Assembly: GCA_965530755.1 (NCBI GenBank)
Contig: CBESNA010000003.1
Span: 82,350-146,349, forward strand
DNA: 64,000 nt
Direction of reading: 5' to 3'
DNA from: SZUA-35 sp965530755
GTDB taxonomy: Bacteria > Actinomycetota > Acidimicrobiia > Acidimicrobiales > SZUA-35
Part shown: positions 56,782 to 64,000 of the stretch, piece after piece
Numbering within the stretch: the stretch's first letter is position 1
Layout of the letters: every line of letters begins with the position of its first letter
Notes under the pieces: generated by a model
The model's input: the letters and a program-made list of their open reading frames with translations, nothing else
Told to the model about the DNA's origin: nothing
The model's database searches: none
Program-made: the position numbers and the translations under genes

Positions 56782-56810
56782 ACACCAGCAAGCAAAAACT
56801 CGTGTGTCAA
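56782..56810 (-). promoter_or_regulatory. TTGACA-17-TGGTGT promoter
   Basis: On the minus strand TTGACA (56810 to 56805) and TGGTGT (56787 to 56782) are 17 bases apart, and the ATG of the ligase follows six bases later. This is the clearest -35 element in the window. Confidence 0.55.
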
Positions 56811-56943
56811 CCGACACCTCATGCGTTTCGCCGAACGTCCGATGGGTACGCTGTAATTCACTGCCAGCCGGGGTTCGGCGTTGCGGTCCGATGCACTACG
56901 CAAAGGTTATGGGGTTCGACTCCCTCCGATGGCACTACCGCCT

Positions 56944-56993
56944 CCTTCGCCTCCGGCGAACGGCGACGTTCTTCGGTTTCGGCGAGGCGAAGG
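56944..56993. repeat. inverted repeat upstream of the TOPRIM gene
   Basis: CCTTCGCCTC (56944-56953) and GAGGCGAAGG (56984-56993) are perfect 10-bp arms across a 30-base spacer, ending 11 bases before the -10 box of the TOPRIM gene. Possible operator or mRNA hairpin. Confidence 0.55.
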
Positions 56994-57003
56994 ACGCGGT
57001 GCG

Positions 57004-57016
57004 TACGCTGACCGCG
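57004..57016 (+). promoter_or_regulatory. -10 box TACGCT for a leaderless start
   Basis: TACGCT at 57004-57009, seven bases, then ATG at 57017. Confidence 0.55.
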
Positions 57017-57631
57017 ATGGATGACCGAGGCGACGACGCAACACACGAGTTGTTCATCGTCGAAGGCGAGTCGGCGGCGGATGCCGTCGAGCACGTGTGC
57101 AACCCGACCAGCCAGCGCGTCCACCCGATCCAGGGCAAACCCATGAACGTCGTACGGGCTTCGGAGAAGACGATCTGGGCCAACGATCGCGTGCGGATGT
57201 TGCACCACCGCATCGTCGGCAGCCCATCAGCCCATCTGGTCCCCGGCTACGTCCCGCTCGGCCGAGTGATCCTTGTCACCGACGCCAATGCCGATGGCGT
57301 CCACGCGAAGGCACTTCTTCTCGCGTTGATCGACGAGGTCATGCCGGAGCTCATTCGCGACGACCGGGTCTTCACGATCCGAGCCCCGACCTTCGGCATC
57401 ACGTGCACCGAACGCAGAACACCGGTCTTCGCCTATTCATCAGAAGGACGACAGAGCGTCATGGCTCAACTCGCCGACCGCGGAGCGACCAAACTGTCGA
57501 CGCAGCACTACGCGGGCTTGGCCAGCATGAGCGCAGACGAGCTTTCATTCGCGTTCACCAACCGCGCAACGCGCCGGCTGTCCGCTCTGAACGCACCCCA
57601 CGTCGCCGCTGCCAGAGCCGCACTCGGTTGA
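57017..57631 (+). CDS. orphan gyrase-B-like TOPRIM protein
   Basis: A 204-residue protein corresponding to the TOPRIM and tail region of GyrB/ParE with no ATPase or transducer domain. ELFIVEGESAADA (11-23) holds the catalytic glutamate E16, and ILVTDANADGVHAKALLLALIDEVMPELIR (85-114) matches the metal-binding DxDxD stretch. Here it reads D89-A-N91-A-D93, so the middle aspartate is asparagine. The tail STQHYAGLASMSADELSFAFTNRATRRL parallels the gyrase QRYKGLGEM... segment, but the arginine/lysine pair is lost. It cannot be a whole gyrase subunit; a modified or non-catalytic DNA-binding role is likely. The start follows the -10 box. Confidence 0.85.
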   Translation: MDDRGDDATHELFIVEGESAADAVEHVCNPTSQRVHPIQGKPMNVVRASEKTIWANDRVRMLHHRIVGSPSAHLVPGYVPLGRVILVTDANADGVHAKALLLALIDEVMPELIRDDRVFTIRAPTFGITCTERRTPVFAYSSEGRQSVMAQLADRGATKLSTQHYAGLASMSADELSFAFTNRATRRLSALNAPHVAAARAALG

Positions 57632-57677
57632 TGGGCACGCGGCTGATCCGCACGCGGCTGATCCGCACCGGCTTGAC

Positions 57678-57690
57678 TAGCGTGCACACC
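57678..57690 (+). promoter_or_regulatory. -10 box TAGCGT for a leaderless small ORF
   Basis: TAGCGT at 57678-57683, seven bases, then ATG at 57691. Confidence 0.5.
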
Positions 57691-57750
57691 ATGCCGACGC
57701 CGAGCCCGTTCATCGCCGACATCCACCACGCGTCCCCGAGCGCCAAATGA
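57691..57750 (+). CDS. 19-residue leader ORF coupled to mscS
   Basis: A 19-codon ORF (MPTPSPFIADIHHASPSAK) that begins seven bases after a -10 box and whose TGA overlaps the ATG of the mechanosensitive channel gene (ATGA). It would be the first thing translated on a leaderless message and would hand ribosomes to mscS. It could be a regulatory leader peptide or merely a coupling device; the peptide itself has no known family. Confidence 0.55.
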   Translation: MPTPSPFIADIHHASPSAK

Positions 57751-58712
57751 TCGCTCGGTTGCTGGCTCGGGTCGACATCCCGAATCCGATCGTCGACCGC
57801 TCGTTGAACAGTACGGATTGGCTGCGTGCCGGCGCCACCGTGATCGCAGCGATCCTCGGGGCCATTCTCCTCGGACGCGTCGTCCGTCACTTGATGGGAC
57901 GCTGGATCGGACGAGACTCCGCAGGGCTGATCACAAGCCGGCTGGTGTCCTACGTCGCCTTCACGGTGGGTTTCATCTATGCGCTCACCAGTCTCGGCGT
58001 TCAGGTGGGGCCGCTTCTCGGCGCACTCGGACTCGGCGGTCTGGTTCTGGCCCTGGCGCTGCAGAAGCCGGTGGAGAACTTCTTCGCCGGAGTGATTCTG
58101 CAGGCCCGCCGTCCGTTCACGATCGGCGACTCGGTACAGCTCGGCGAGCACCTCGGACTCGTCACCGACATCGACTCCCGTACCACCGTGCTGCGTTCGC
58201 TCGACGGGACGACAATCCGGATTCCGAACGCGAAGGTCACCGACGGCGACATCGTGAATCTCACCCGTGACCCTGTCCGTCGAAGCACGCTCGAGGTCGG
58301 CGTCGCCTACAACACCGACCTCGACGTTGCGACCGCTGCCCTCGGCATCGCTGTGTCGCGGGTGCAGCGCATCGTCCACGAACCGGCCCCCTTGGTGATG
58401 CTCCGCGATTTCGGCGAGTCGAGCATCAACTTCTCGATCTACTACTGGCACGACAGCGACGTCCCGTCCGAGTTGGCAGCTCGACACGACCTCGTCCTGG
58501 CCGTACATCAGAACCTGATGGCCGACGGGGTCACGATTGCCTTCCCCCAGGTGGTGGTCTGGAGTGGAACCCCAGACGATGCTCCCGTCTACGAGCAGTA
58601 CCACGGGCCAATCCGCACGGAGCTTCCGGGATTGGCACCCCGTATCGCTCCCAAAGGTCGTCGTTCTGGCGCCCCGTGGCGGCGAAACGCTCGGACCAGC
58701 GACGACAGCTGA
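57747..58712 (+). CDS. MscS-family mechanosensitive channel
   Basis: A 321-residue membrane channel that opens when the membrane is stretched and protects cells from osmotic downshock. About three N-terminal helices lead to the pore helix LGALGLGGLVLALALQKPVENFFAGVILQARRPFTIGD, the conserved MscS core, followed by a beta domain (IDSRTTVLRSLDGTTIRIPNAKV) and a C-terminal alpha/beta domain. Longer than E. coli MscS (286) by a C-terminal basic tail. The ATG overlaps the stop of the 19-codon upstream ORF, so translation is coupled. Confidence 0.92.
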   Translation: MIARLLARVDIPNPIVDRSLNSTDWLRAGATVIAAILGAILLGRVVRHLMGRWIGRDSAGLITSRLVSYVAFTVGFIYALTSLGVQVGPLLGALGLGGLVLALALQKPVENFFAGVILQARRPFTIGDSVQLGEHLGLVTDIDSRTTVLRSLDGTTIRIPNAKVTDGDIVNLTRDPVRRSTLEVGVAYNTDLDVATAALGIAVSRVQRIVHEPAPLVMLRDFGESSINFSIYYWHDSDVPSELAARHDLVLAVHQNLMADGVTIAFPQVVVWSGTPDDAPVYEQYHGPIRTELPGLAPRIAPKGRRSGAPWRRNARTSDDS

Positions 58713-58746
58713 AGCGGTCGAAACGGTGCCGGATCCAACAAGCATC

Positions 58747-58758
58747 TAGGGTGCGCTG
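58747..58758 (+). promoter_or_regulatory. -10 box TAGGGT for a leaderless start
   Basis: TAGGGT at 58747-58752, six bases, then ATG at 58759. Confidence 0.6.
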
Positions 58759-59214
58759 ATGACACCAGATCTCGAAGTATCCCGCGACATTGCCGCCTCC
58801 CCAGAAGCAGTGTTCGCAGCGCTCACCGACATCACTCGCATGGGTGAGTGGTCGCCCGAGAACTTCGCAACCGAGTGGAAGGACGGGGCCACCGAGGCTT
58901 CGGTCGGCGCCGTCTACACCGGCCACAATCGACACGGCGACAACGAGTGGACCACAGACGCTCGGATCGTCGAGCTGGTCCCCAACGAACGGTTCTTCTT
59001 CGACTGTCTGTCCCGAGACTTCGTCTTCGCCAAATGGGGATACGGGATCGAGGCCATCGATGGTGGCTCCCGCGTGACCGAGTACTGGCAGGATCTGCGT
59101 CCGGAGGCTGCGCTCGAGCGGAGTGCGTCCATCTCCGGCGTCGCCGACCGCGTCGAACACAACCGCGCCGGCATGCTCACGACACTCGAGAACCTCGCCG
59201 CCGCCGTCGAATAG
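58759..59214 (+). CDS. SRPBCC-family (polyketide-cyclase-like) protein
   Basis: A 151-residue START/SRPBCC helix-grip protein (EVSRDIAASPEAVFAALTDITRMGEWSPE at the start; ALERSASISGVADRVEHNRAGMLTTLENLA as the long C-terminal helix). Such proteins bind hydrophobic ligands or act as cyclases or dehydratases; no specific role can be read. The start is fixed by the -10 box. It stands alone between mscS and the glucan phosphorylase gene. Confidence 0.85.
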   Translation: MTPDLEVSRDIAASPEAVFAALTDITRMGEWSPENFATEWKDGATEASVGAVYTGHNRHGDNEWTTDARIVELVPNERFFFDCLSRDFVFAKWGYGIEAIDGGSRVTEYWQDLRPEAALERSASISGVADRVEHNRAGMLTTLENLAAAVE

Positions 59215-59275
59215 CTTTCTCGATCTCGACGAGAACCGCACACCCCGGCCCGGTCGGCCGAGACTGAGATGCCCC

Positions 59276-59281
59276 TAGGCT
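59276..59281 (+). promoter_or_regulatory. -10 box TAGGCT for the glucan phosphorylase gene
   Basis: TAGGCT 56 bases before the ATG at 59338, implying a conventional leader of about 50 bases. Confidence 0.4.
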
Positions 59282-59337
59282 CAACGCGGCCCCGATCCAG
59301 GCGGCCCCGATCCAGCGAGAGAACCGAGAACGTTCCG

Positions 59338-60963
59338 ATGACCAGCAATGAGCAGCCAACCGTCGCGTACTTCTGCATGGAGTACGGCCTGGACAACGAC
59401 TTCAAGCTCTATGCCGGCGGTCTCGGAATTCTCGCCGGCGACTACCTCAAGGGAGCCAAAGACGAGGATCTCCCGATCATCGGTATCGGCATCAAGTGGA
59501 AGCAGGGCTACACAGACCAGTTCATCGGTGACGACGGATTCCCCTACGACTCGTTCGTCAACCGCTCGTACGACCTCGAGGACACCGGCGTCACAATTCC
59601 GGTGACTATTCGCGAACACGAGGTGTTCGTCAAAGTCTGGAAGACCGAGGCCTACGGCAACTCGACGTTGTACCTGCTGGACACCGACATCGACGAGAAC
59701 CAGAGCGACGATCGCTGGATCTGCGGGCAGCTCTACGGCTGGTTCAAGGAAGAACGGCTGGCCCAAGAGATCGTGCTCGGAGTCGGCGGCATTCGGGCGC
59801 TGCGCGCACTCGACATCGGTGTCGACATCTATCACTTCAACGAGGGGCACGCCGTCCTTGCCGGTATCGAGCTGATCGAGGAGCAGAAGTCACGTGGACT
59901 CAGCTTCGAAGAGGCGTGGCGGGCAACCAAGTCCCAAGTCGTCTTCACCACTCACACGCCGATCATCCAGGGAAACGAGAGCCACGAGCTTCGGACCATG
60001 GAGTTCATGGGAGCGTTCCGCGGCCTCGACGCCGAGGAGATGACCCGGATCGGTGGCGACCCGTTCAACATGACCGTTGCTGCCCTTCGCCTCTCGAAGA
60101 AATCGAACGCCGTTGCCATGCTCCATGCCGAGACGGCGAACAACATGTGGCACCACGTCGCAGGACGCAGCGAGATCGTCGGCATCACGAACTGCATCCA
60201 CACGCCGACCTGGGTGGATCCCCGCATCACGGCGGCCCACGACGCTGAACTGCCACTCCTCCCGGTGCACAACACGATCAAGGGCGAACTGATCGACTTC
60301 ATCGAGGACCGCACCGGGGCACGCCTCCGATCCGACCGGATCCTGCTCGGATTCAGCCGCCGAGCGGCGACCTACAAGCGCAGCGACTTCATCTTCTCCG
60401 ACATGGAGAAGATCGAGCCATATCTCGAGAGCGGCAAGCTCCAGATCGTCTTCTCGGGCAAGGCCCACCCGTACGACGACGGTGGCAAGGGCATCGTCAG
60501 CAACCTCGTGGCAATGATGCGGACCTACCCGAACGCTGTGGTCTTCCTCGAGAACTACGACATGACGATCGGTCGCATGCTGACCCGCGGTGCAGATGTC
60601 TGGCTCAACAATCCGCGCCGACCGCAGGAAGCCAGCGGGACCAGCGGAATGAAGGCATCGATGAACGGTGTCCTCAACTGCTCGATCCTCGACGGTTGGT
60701 GGCCGGAAGCCTGCATCGACGGCGAGAACGGCTGGCAGATCGGCGACGGCTTCGAGTCCGATTCCGAGGAAGAACTCGACGCCCACGACCTCGCGTCGCT
60801 GTACGAGGTGCTCTTCGACAAGGTATTGCCGACCTACTACGACAAGCCCGAGAAGTGGGAGGCGATGATGCGCGAGAGCATTCGCACGACCTCTGAGCCG
60901 TTCGCAATGAAGCGGATGCTCACCGACTATTACGAACTGCTCTACAACGCGGATCCGTCGTAG
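59338..60963 (+). CDS. glgP: alpha-glucan phosphorylase
   Basis: A 541-residue GT35 enzyme that cleaves glycogen or maltodextrin with phosphate to glucose-1-phosphate. It is the short bacterial/archaeal type. FNEGHAVLAGIELIEEQ (residues about 167-183) is the substrate loop; RRPQEASGTSGMKASMNGVLNCSILDGWWPE near residue 430 contains the pyridoxal-phosphate-binding lysine (in the SGMKA box). Full length and intact. The ATG at 59338 was chosen because family similarity starts at PTVAYFCMEYGLD; the TAGGCT box gives a leader. No other glycogen genes are adjacent. Confidence 0.93.
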   Translation: MTSNEQPTVAYFCMEYGLDNDFKLYAGGLGILAGDYLKGAKDEDLPIIGIGIKWKQGYTDQFIGDDGFPYDSFVNRSYDLEDTGVTIPVTIREHEVFVKVWKTEAYGNSTLYLLDTDIDENQSDDRWICGQLYGWFKEERLAQEIVLGVGGIRALRALDIGVDIYHFNEGHAVLAGIELIEEQKSRGLSFEEAWRATKSQVVFTTHTPIIQGNESHELRTMEFMGAFRGLDAEEMTRIGGDPFNMTVAALRLSKKSNAVAMLHAETANNMWHHVAGRSEIVGITNCIHTPTWVDPRITAAHDAELPLLPVHNTIKGELIDFIEDRTGARLRSDRILLGFSRRAATYKRSDFIFSDMEKIEPYLESGKLQIVFSGKAHPYDDGGKGIVSNLVAMMRTYPNAVVFLENYDMTIGRMLTRGADVWLNNPRRPQEASGTSGMKASMNGVLNCSILDGWWPEACIDGENGWQIGDGFESDSEEELDAHDLASLYEVLFDKVLPTYYDKPEKWEAMMRESIRTTSEPFAMKRMLTDYYELLYNADPS

Positions 60964-61019
60964 ATCACCGGGTGACCTGACCGATCCTCATTTCGTCTCC
61001 AGCAACCGCACGGCTGTGC

Positions 61020-61928
61020 TCACTTCGAGCCGACTGCGTCGATGATCAGCTGCGACAGCGTGGGCGCCGCATCTTCCTGGAAGAAGTGATTGGCGTTCTC
61101 GATGGTCGTGTGTGGTTGGCCTTGCGCCCCGGGAACGAGCGACTTGAAGGGCTTGTCTCCGCCGGCGGTGACGGGGTCGCCGTCGCTGAAGCAGCAGATG
61201 AATGGCTTGTCCCACGCAGTCAGGACCCGCCATGCAGCGCGGTTGGCCGGCACCGCCGGATCGTCCACCGACGTCGGGACGAGAGACGGGAAGATCCGAG
61301 CCCCCTCCTTGAACGTCTCATCGGGGAACGGCGCGTCGTAGGCCTCGACCTCTGCGTCTGACAACGTGGTGTTGGTGGCCCGCTGGATGAGATCGCCGAT
61401 CGGAAAAACCGGCGACTGCTGACTGAATTTCTGCCACGCAAGGAAGGCATCGCTCGGAGCGTGTTCGCCCGTGGGCAGGCCGGTGTTGCCGATGATGACT
61501 CGAGCGAAACGATCGGGGTTCTCGGCGACCAACCGCAGGCCGACCAAACCGCCCCAGTCCTGTCCGAAGAAGGTGACGTCGGCGAGGTCGAGGTGATCGA
61601 TGATCGCTGCCTGCATCCAGGCGACGTGGCGGGCGTAGGTGTAGTCGCTCTTCTCTGTCGGCTTGTCGCTCTTGCCGAACCCGACCAGATCGGGTGCGAT
61701 GACTCGCAAGCCGGCGCTGACCAGCGGGGGGATCATCCTGCGGTAGAGGTAGCTCCACGAGGGCTCGCCGTGCAGGCACAGCACGACCGGGCCGTCAGAC
61801 GGTCCCTCATCGAGATAGTGGACTCGCAGCGTTCGGCCGTCGAGATCATCGACGTCTACGTAGTTCGGGGCGAAGGGGTAACCATCGAGGTCGGCAAAGC
61901 GTTCGTCTGGTGTGCGAAGTGATCTCAC
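61020..61928 (-). CDS. haloalkane-dehalogenase-like alpha/beta hydrolase
   Basis: A 302-residue alpha/beta hydrolase of haloalkane dehalogenase subfamily I. The nucleophile D124 and neighbouring W125 (GQDWGG) fall at the same numbers as in Xanthobacter DhlA; HGEPSWSYLYR (53-63) forms the oxyanion region, D251 is a candidate catalytic acid and H281 (ENANHFF) the base. The second halide-binding Trp may be W165 (FLAWQKF). These enzymes hydrolyse halogenated alkanes to alcohols, but the natural substrate is often unknown, and epoxide hydrolase-like activity is possible. The GTG at 61928 has GGAGA seven bases upstream. It stands alone. Confidence 0.88.
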   Translation of the reverse strand: MRSLRTPDERFADLDGYPFAPNYVDVDDLDGRTLRVHYLDEGPSDGPVVLCLHGEPSWSYLYRRMIPPLVSAGLRVIAPDLVGFGKSDKPTEKSDYTYARHVAWMQAAIIDHLDLADVTFFGQDWGGLVGLRLVAENPDRFARVIIGNTGLPTGEHAPSDAFLAWQKFSQQSPVFPIGDLIQRATNTTLSDAEVEAYDAPFPDETFKEGARIFPSLVPTSVDDPAVPANRAAWRVLTAWDKPFICCFSDGDPVTAGGDKPFKSLVPGAQGQPHTTIENANHFFQEDAAPTLSQLIIDAVGSK

Positions 61929-61987
61929 GAGTGTCTCCGGTCAGTTGGTGCGGTCTGGTTTTTGCTGGGAGTGGTGATGCGGGCCTG

Positions 61988-62202
61988 TCAGCGGGGTTCG
62001 ACGTCGAGCCGGTGCAGGTCGTCGCCGAGTTCGATGGTGCTTGGGTCCCGACCGGACCAACGATGGTCAGCGGTGTCTCCTCGAACGTCATGACCCAGCG
62101 GGTGGTGATCACGTCGTTGATGTCGGTGACGTTGTCACTGTGGAGGTGCGTCATCAGCATCGCTGCCAGATCGGGGGCACAGACTCGTCATTGTCGGCTC
62201 AT
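61988..62202 (-). pseudogene. decayed metallo-beta-lactamase-fold hydrolase
   Basis: A remnant with an intact AGGGAG ribosome site and ATG at 62202, but an in-frame stop after four codons. A second reading segment (about 62190-62040) is plainly MBL-like: MLMTHLHSDNVTDINDVITTRWVM...PLTIVGPVGT, where the HxHxDH metal motif has become HLHSDN, losing a metal ligand. A further shift continues as TIELGDDLHRLDVEPR to a stop at 61988. The front of the gene and most of the rest are gone, so it is not functional. Confidence 0.7.
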
Positions 62203-62306
62203 CTCTGCTCCCTTCGAAGCGTGACGGGCGAGTCATGTGCGTGCCTCCGATCGATCGGATGCCAAACGTTACGCGATTGGGGTCAATCGCGCATGACTCT
62301 GTGAGC

Positions 62307-62903
62307 TCAGGTCGACGTCGAGCCGACCTTGGGGCGCTCTGGGATCGCCTTGGCAACCGGAGCCGCTGCCTTCGCCTTCTTGTGGTGGGCGAGGACGAGG
62401 AGGATCGTCAGGAAGGCCACGACGTTGACCGAGGCGAGCATCCCCATTCGGTACCAGTCGTTGAGCGTGTCGCTCCCGGCTTGGACGCCGTGGACCGTGG
62501 CGAAGATGTAGAGCCCGAAGCTCGAGCGGTGGACGTGCCGCCACGCCTTGCGAGGCAGCTTCTTCATGAACAGGGAGGTGAGCTCCACGGCGAGCAGGAG
62601 CCAGAAGGCGATGACTCCCCATGCGACCGCTGTTGGTTTCCAATCCGACGCCCAGGGAACGAGGATGTCGAGCCAGCCGAACTCGACGTAGCTGTCGCCG
62701 ACCAAGCCTGCGATGTGAATCGCAGTGAAGGTGACCGAGAGCCCGCCGAGGAAACGATGGAGATCGAGGAGCTTGGCCGGCTGACTTGCCTTGGCGGCAG
62801 CCTTGGTCGACAGGAGGAGTCCCCAGCAGACCGACATGGTGACGAGTGCCCAGGCAACGATGCCGCCGGACCTCGCCGCGAACCACCACACTTGTTCGTT
62901 CAT
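62307..62903 (-). CDS. ferric-reductase-like membrane cytochrome
   Basis: A 198-residue membrane protein with about six helices. Histidines sit in DLHRFLGGLS, AIHIAGL, HVHRSSFGLYIFATVHGVQAGS, matching the haem-binding pattern of the ferric-reductase-like/MsrQ transmembrane domain. It is coupled by an ATGA overlap to the preceding apbE gene, which makes FMN-linked proteins. The two together suggest a membrane electron-transfer unit, possibly with an FMN-binding partner encoded by the cut-off gene upstream. The C-terminus is Lys/Ala-rich. Confidence 0.82.
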   Translation of the reverse strand: MNEQVWWFAARSGGIVAWALVTMSVCWGLLLSTKAAAKASQPAKLLDLHRFLGGLSVTFTAIHIAGLVGDSYVEFGWLDILVPWASDWKPTAVAWGVIAFWLLLAVELTSLFMKKLPRKAWRHVHRSSFGLYIFATVHGVQAGSDTLNDWYRMGMLASVNVVAFLTILLVLAHHKKAKAAAPVAKAIPERPKVGSTST

Positions 62904-63841
62904 GCGCTGATCTGTTCCTTCCCAGAGGATTCCGGCGAGGCCAGATCCGCTGTTTTGGTCGCGTACACGTTCCCATCGGCCGCCACGACGACTCCTGGAG
63001 TGCCGAAACGACGCAACAGCTCGACCGCATCCGCGGACCCGGCCATCAGAGCAACCTTGGCTGCGATCTCCGCCCACCAGGCCATGGTCGAGCATGCAGT
63101 GACCGACACCAGGTCTGTCTCTGCAGATCGGCCGGTGGTCGGGTCGAGCAGGTGGTGGCGCTGCTCGCCGTTGGTCGTCCAGCATCGCCGCAAGATGCTG
63201 CTGGTCGCAACAGCTCCGCACTCGGGAGAGAAGGCGGCGATGTCGGAGGTTCGATCGAACGGATTGGCCACACCGATCTCCCACGACGTTGCGTACCACG
63301 GTTCGCCACTGACCCGAAGGTCGCCACCGAGTTCGACCGACGTCGAGGTCGCGCCGTTGTCGATGAGGAAGTCGGTGACCAGGTCGGCTGCGAGACCCTT
63401 GCCGATGCCGCCGGGGTCGAAGCCAACGCCTGCGGGCAACTGGACCGCGCTGATCTCGTGGAACAGCACGATGGGTTCGTCGGTCGCCGGGCTCGGACGG
63501 TCGCTGTCCGTTCCGTGCGAGACGAGGGAGTCCCGTTCCTCCCACGGAGTGTCGTAACCGAGCTCGGTGAGCTGGTGGAGCATGAGCGGGTTGAAACGGC
63601 CGTCGGTCAACTCCCGAGCATCAGCTGCTCGGCTGAGGAGTGCGAACGTCTCCGGCGAGACGATGCTGACGTTCCCAGCGTCGCGGTTGACGTGGCAGAT
63701 CTCGCTGTCGGGCAGGAACCGGCTCCACTTCCGCTCGAGCGCGTGCGCGAGTTCGCAAGCCAGCGTCGGGAGATCGTCCGGACCGCCGTCGACGACGATG
63801 CGGCACGGACTGCCCATTGCCCGAAACTCGAGGCTCCTCAC
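62900..63841 (-). CDS. apbE: FAD:protein FMN transferase (ApbE)
   Basis: A 313-residue ApbE-family enzyme that attaches FMN to a threonine or serine of a partner protein, usually outside the membrane. Family segments: FRAMGSPCRIVV at the start, KWSRFLPDSEICHVNRDAG, DPGGIGKGLAADLV with the Mg-binding part, and HHLLDPTTGRSAETDLVSVTACSTMAWWAEIAAK. No signal peptide is evident, so it may act inside the cell. It ends in an ATGA overlap with the cytochrome gene and starts with a GTG one base after the upstream stop codon. Confidence 0.9.
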   Translation of the reverse strand: MRSLEFRAMGSPCRIVVDGGPDDLPTLACELAHALERKWSRFLPDSEICHVNRDAGNVSIVSPETFALLSRAADARELTDGRFNPLMLHQLTELGYDTPWEERDSLVSHGTDSDRPSPATDEPIVLFHEISAVQLPAGVGFDPGGIGKGLAADLVTDFLIDNGATSTSVELGGDLRVSGEPWYATSWEIGVANPFDRTSDIAAFSPECGAVATSSILRRCWTTNGEQRHHLLDPTTGRSAETDLVSVTACSTMAWWAEIAAKVALMAGSADAVELLRRFGTPGVVVAADGNVYATKTADLASPESSGKEQISA

Positions 63842-63842
63842 G

Positions 63843-64000
63843 TCAGCCGCTCGCGTCGCTTCTCGGGGGCGGGGTCGGCTGTGGTGCAGGAGCAGGGGTC
63901 GCCGGCGGAGCGGTGGCCGGTGGCGCCGTCGCAGGCGGAGCGGTGGTCACAGGAGCCGCAGTAGCCGGCGGTGCTGTCTGCGCCGGCGCGGCGGCTGCCG
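63843..64000 (-). CDS. partial gene, Pro/Ala/Thr-rich C-terminal tail
   Basis: Only the last 52 codons lie in the window, running off the right edge. They encode a low-complexity tail of repeating APPAT/TAPP units ending PPPRSDASG, with no recognisable domain. The gene directly precedes apbE, separated by one base, so it belongs to the operon. By context it could be the FMN-linked target of ApbE, but the visible part cannot show that. Confidence 0.65.
   Translation of the reverse strand, partial: AAAAPAQTAPPATAAPVTTAPPATAPPATAPPATPAPAPQPTPPPRSDASG

Noticed and set aside
56901..56940. tRNA-like T-arm (GGGGTTCGACTCCC) upstream of the TOPRIM gene
   Set aside because: No matching 5' acceptor strand, D-arm or anticodon arm could be found upstream, and the stem pairs poorly. 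Treated as chance.

Overview
The window is high-GC DNA from a free-living aerobic actinobacterium. Three things suggest Acidimicrobiia (Ilumatobacter-like): many GTG starts, a recurring TAnnnT -10 box 5-8 bases before the start codon, and a gene set rich in acyl-CoA ligases, acyl-CoA dehydrogenase, dimethylglycine-dehydrogenase-like enzymes and an MttB-family methyltransferase. That placement is inferred from gene content; there is no rRNA or other marker here. No tRNA, rRNA, CRISPR array, prophage or insertion sequence was found.

Layout. 0-9.3 kb: housekeeping and envelope genes (aquaporin, phospholipase-D-type enzyme, MFS efflux pump, a cytochrome b plus molybdopterin oxidoreductase pair, DUF4261 protein, TrmL) and a DEAD-box helicase carrying a tandem 12-residue repeat. 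9.3-13.8 kb: a three-gene operon of HEAT-like membrane protein, GT2 glycosyltransferase and BcsB-like protein, probably for an exopolysaccharide. 13.9-21.3 kb: PolX, a membrane coiled-coil protein, a single-domain response regulator, pirin, a RecQ-phosphoribosyltransferase fusion and a VC0807-like membrane protein, several with apparently leaderless promoters.

21.3-29.5 kb and 37.3-44.5 kb form a split one-carbon catabolic system. The first part holds a dimethylglycine-dehydrogenase-like flavoenzyme with its own ETF pair, a divergent GntR regulator, formate-tetrahydrofolate ligase and a methylenetetrahydrofolate reductase. The second part is a tight operon: folD, a non-pyrrolysine MttB-family methyltransferase, a second dimethylglycine/sarcosine-dehydrogenase-like enzyme, a stand-alone DUF971 (gamma-butyrobetaine-hydroxylase N-domain-like) zinc protein and an acyl-CoA ligase. 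Together they could strip N-methyl groups from a quaternary or tertiary amine, load them on tetrahydrofolate and oxidise them to formate with ATP gain. The substrate is not known. Between the parts lie a hemolysin-III protein, a VanY-like peptidase, an MFS transporter, a FetAB-like ABC exporter and an MMPL transporter.

44.6-51 kb: UppP, a methyltransferase, a membrane-anchored unknown, an acyl-CoA ligase, an acyl-CoA dehydrogenase and a nitroreductase. 51-54.8 kb is the most unusual accessory region: a 36-residue exported-peptide gene, a large BTAD-type regulator and a divergent unknown gene, with strong palindromes in both intergenic gaps. 55-64 kb: a J-domain protein, another adenylate-forming ligase, an orphan gyrase-B-like TOPRIM protein with altered catalytic residues, a 19-codon leaderless ORF coupled to an MscS channel, an SRPBCC protein, alpha-glucan phosphorylase, a haloalkane-dehalogenase-like hydrolase, a decayed metallo-beta-lactamase-fold gene, and an ApbE/ferric-reductase-like operon running off the window edge.
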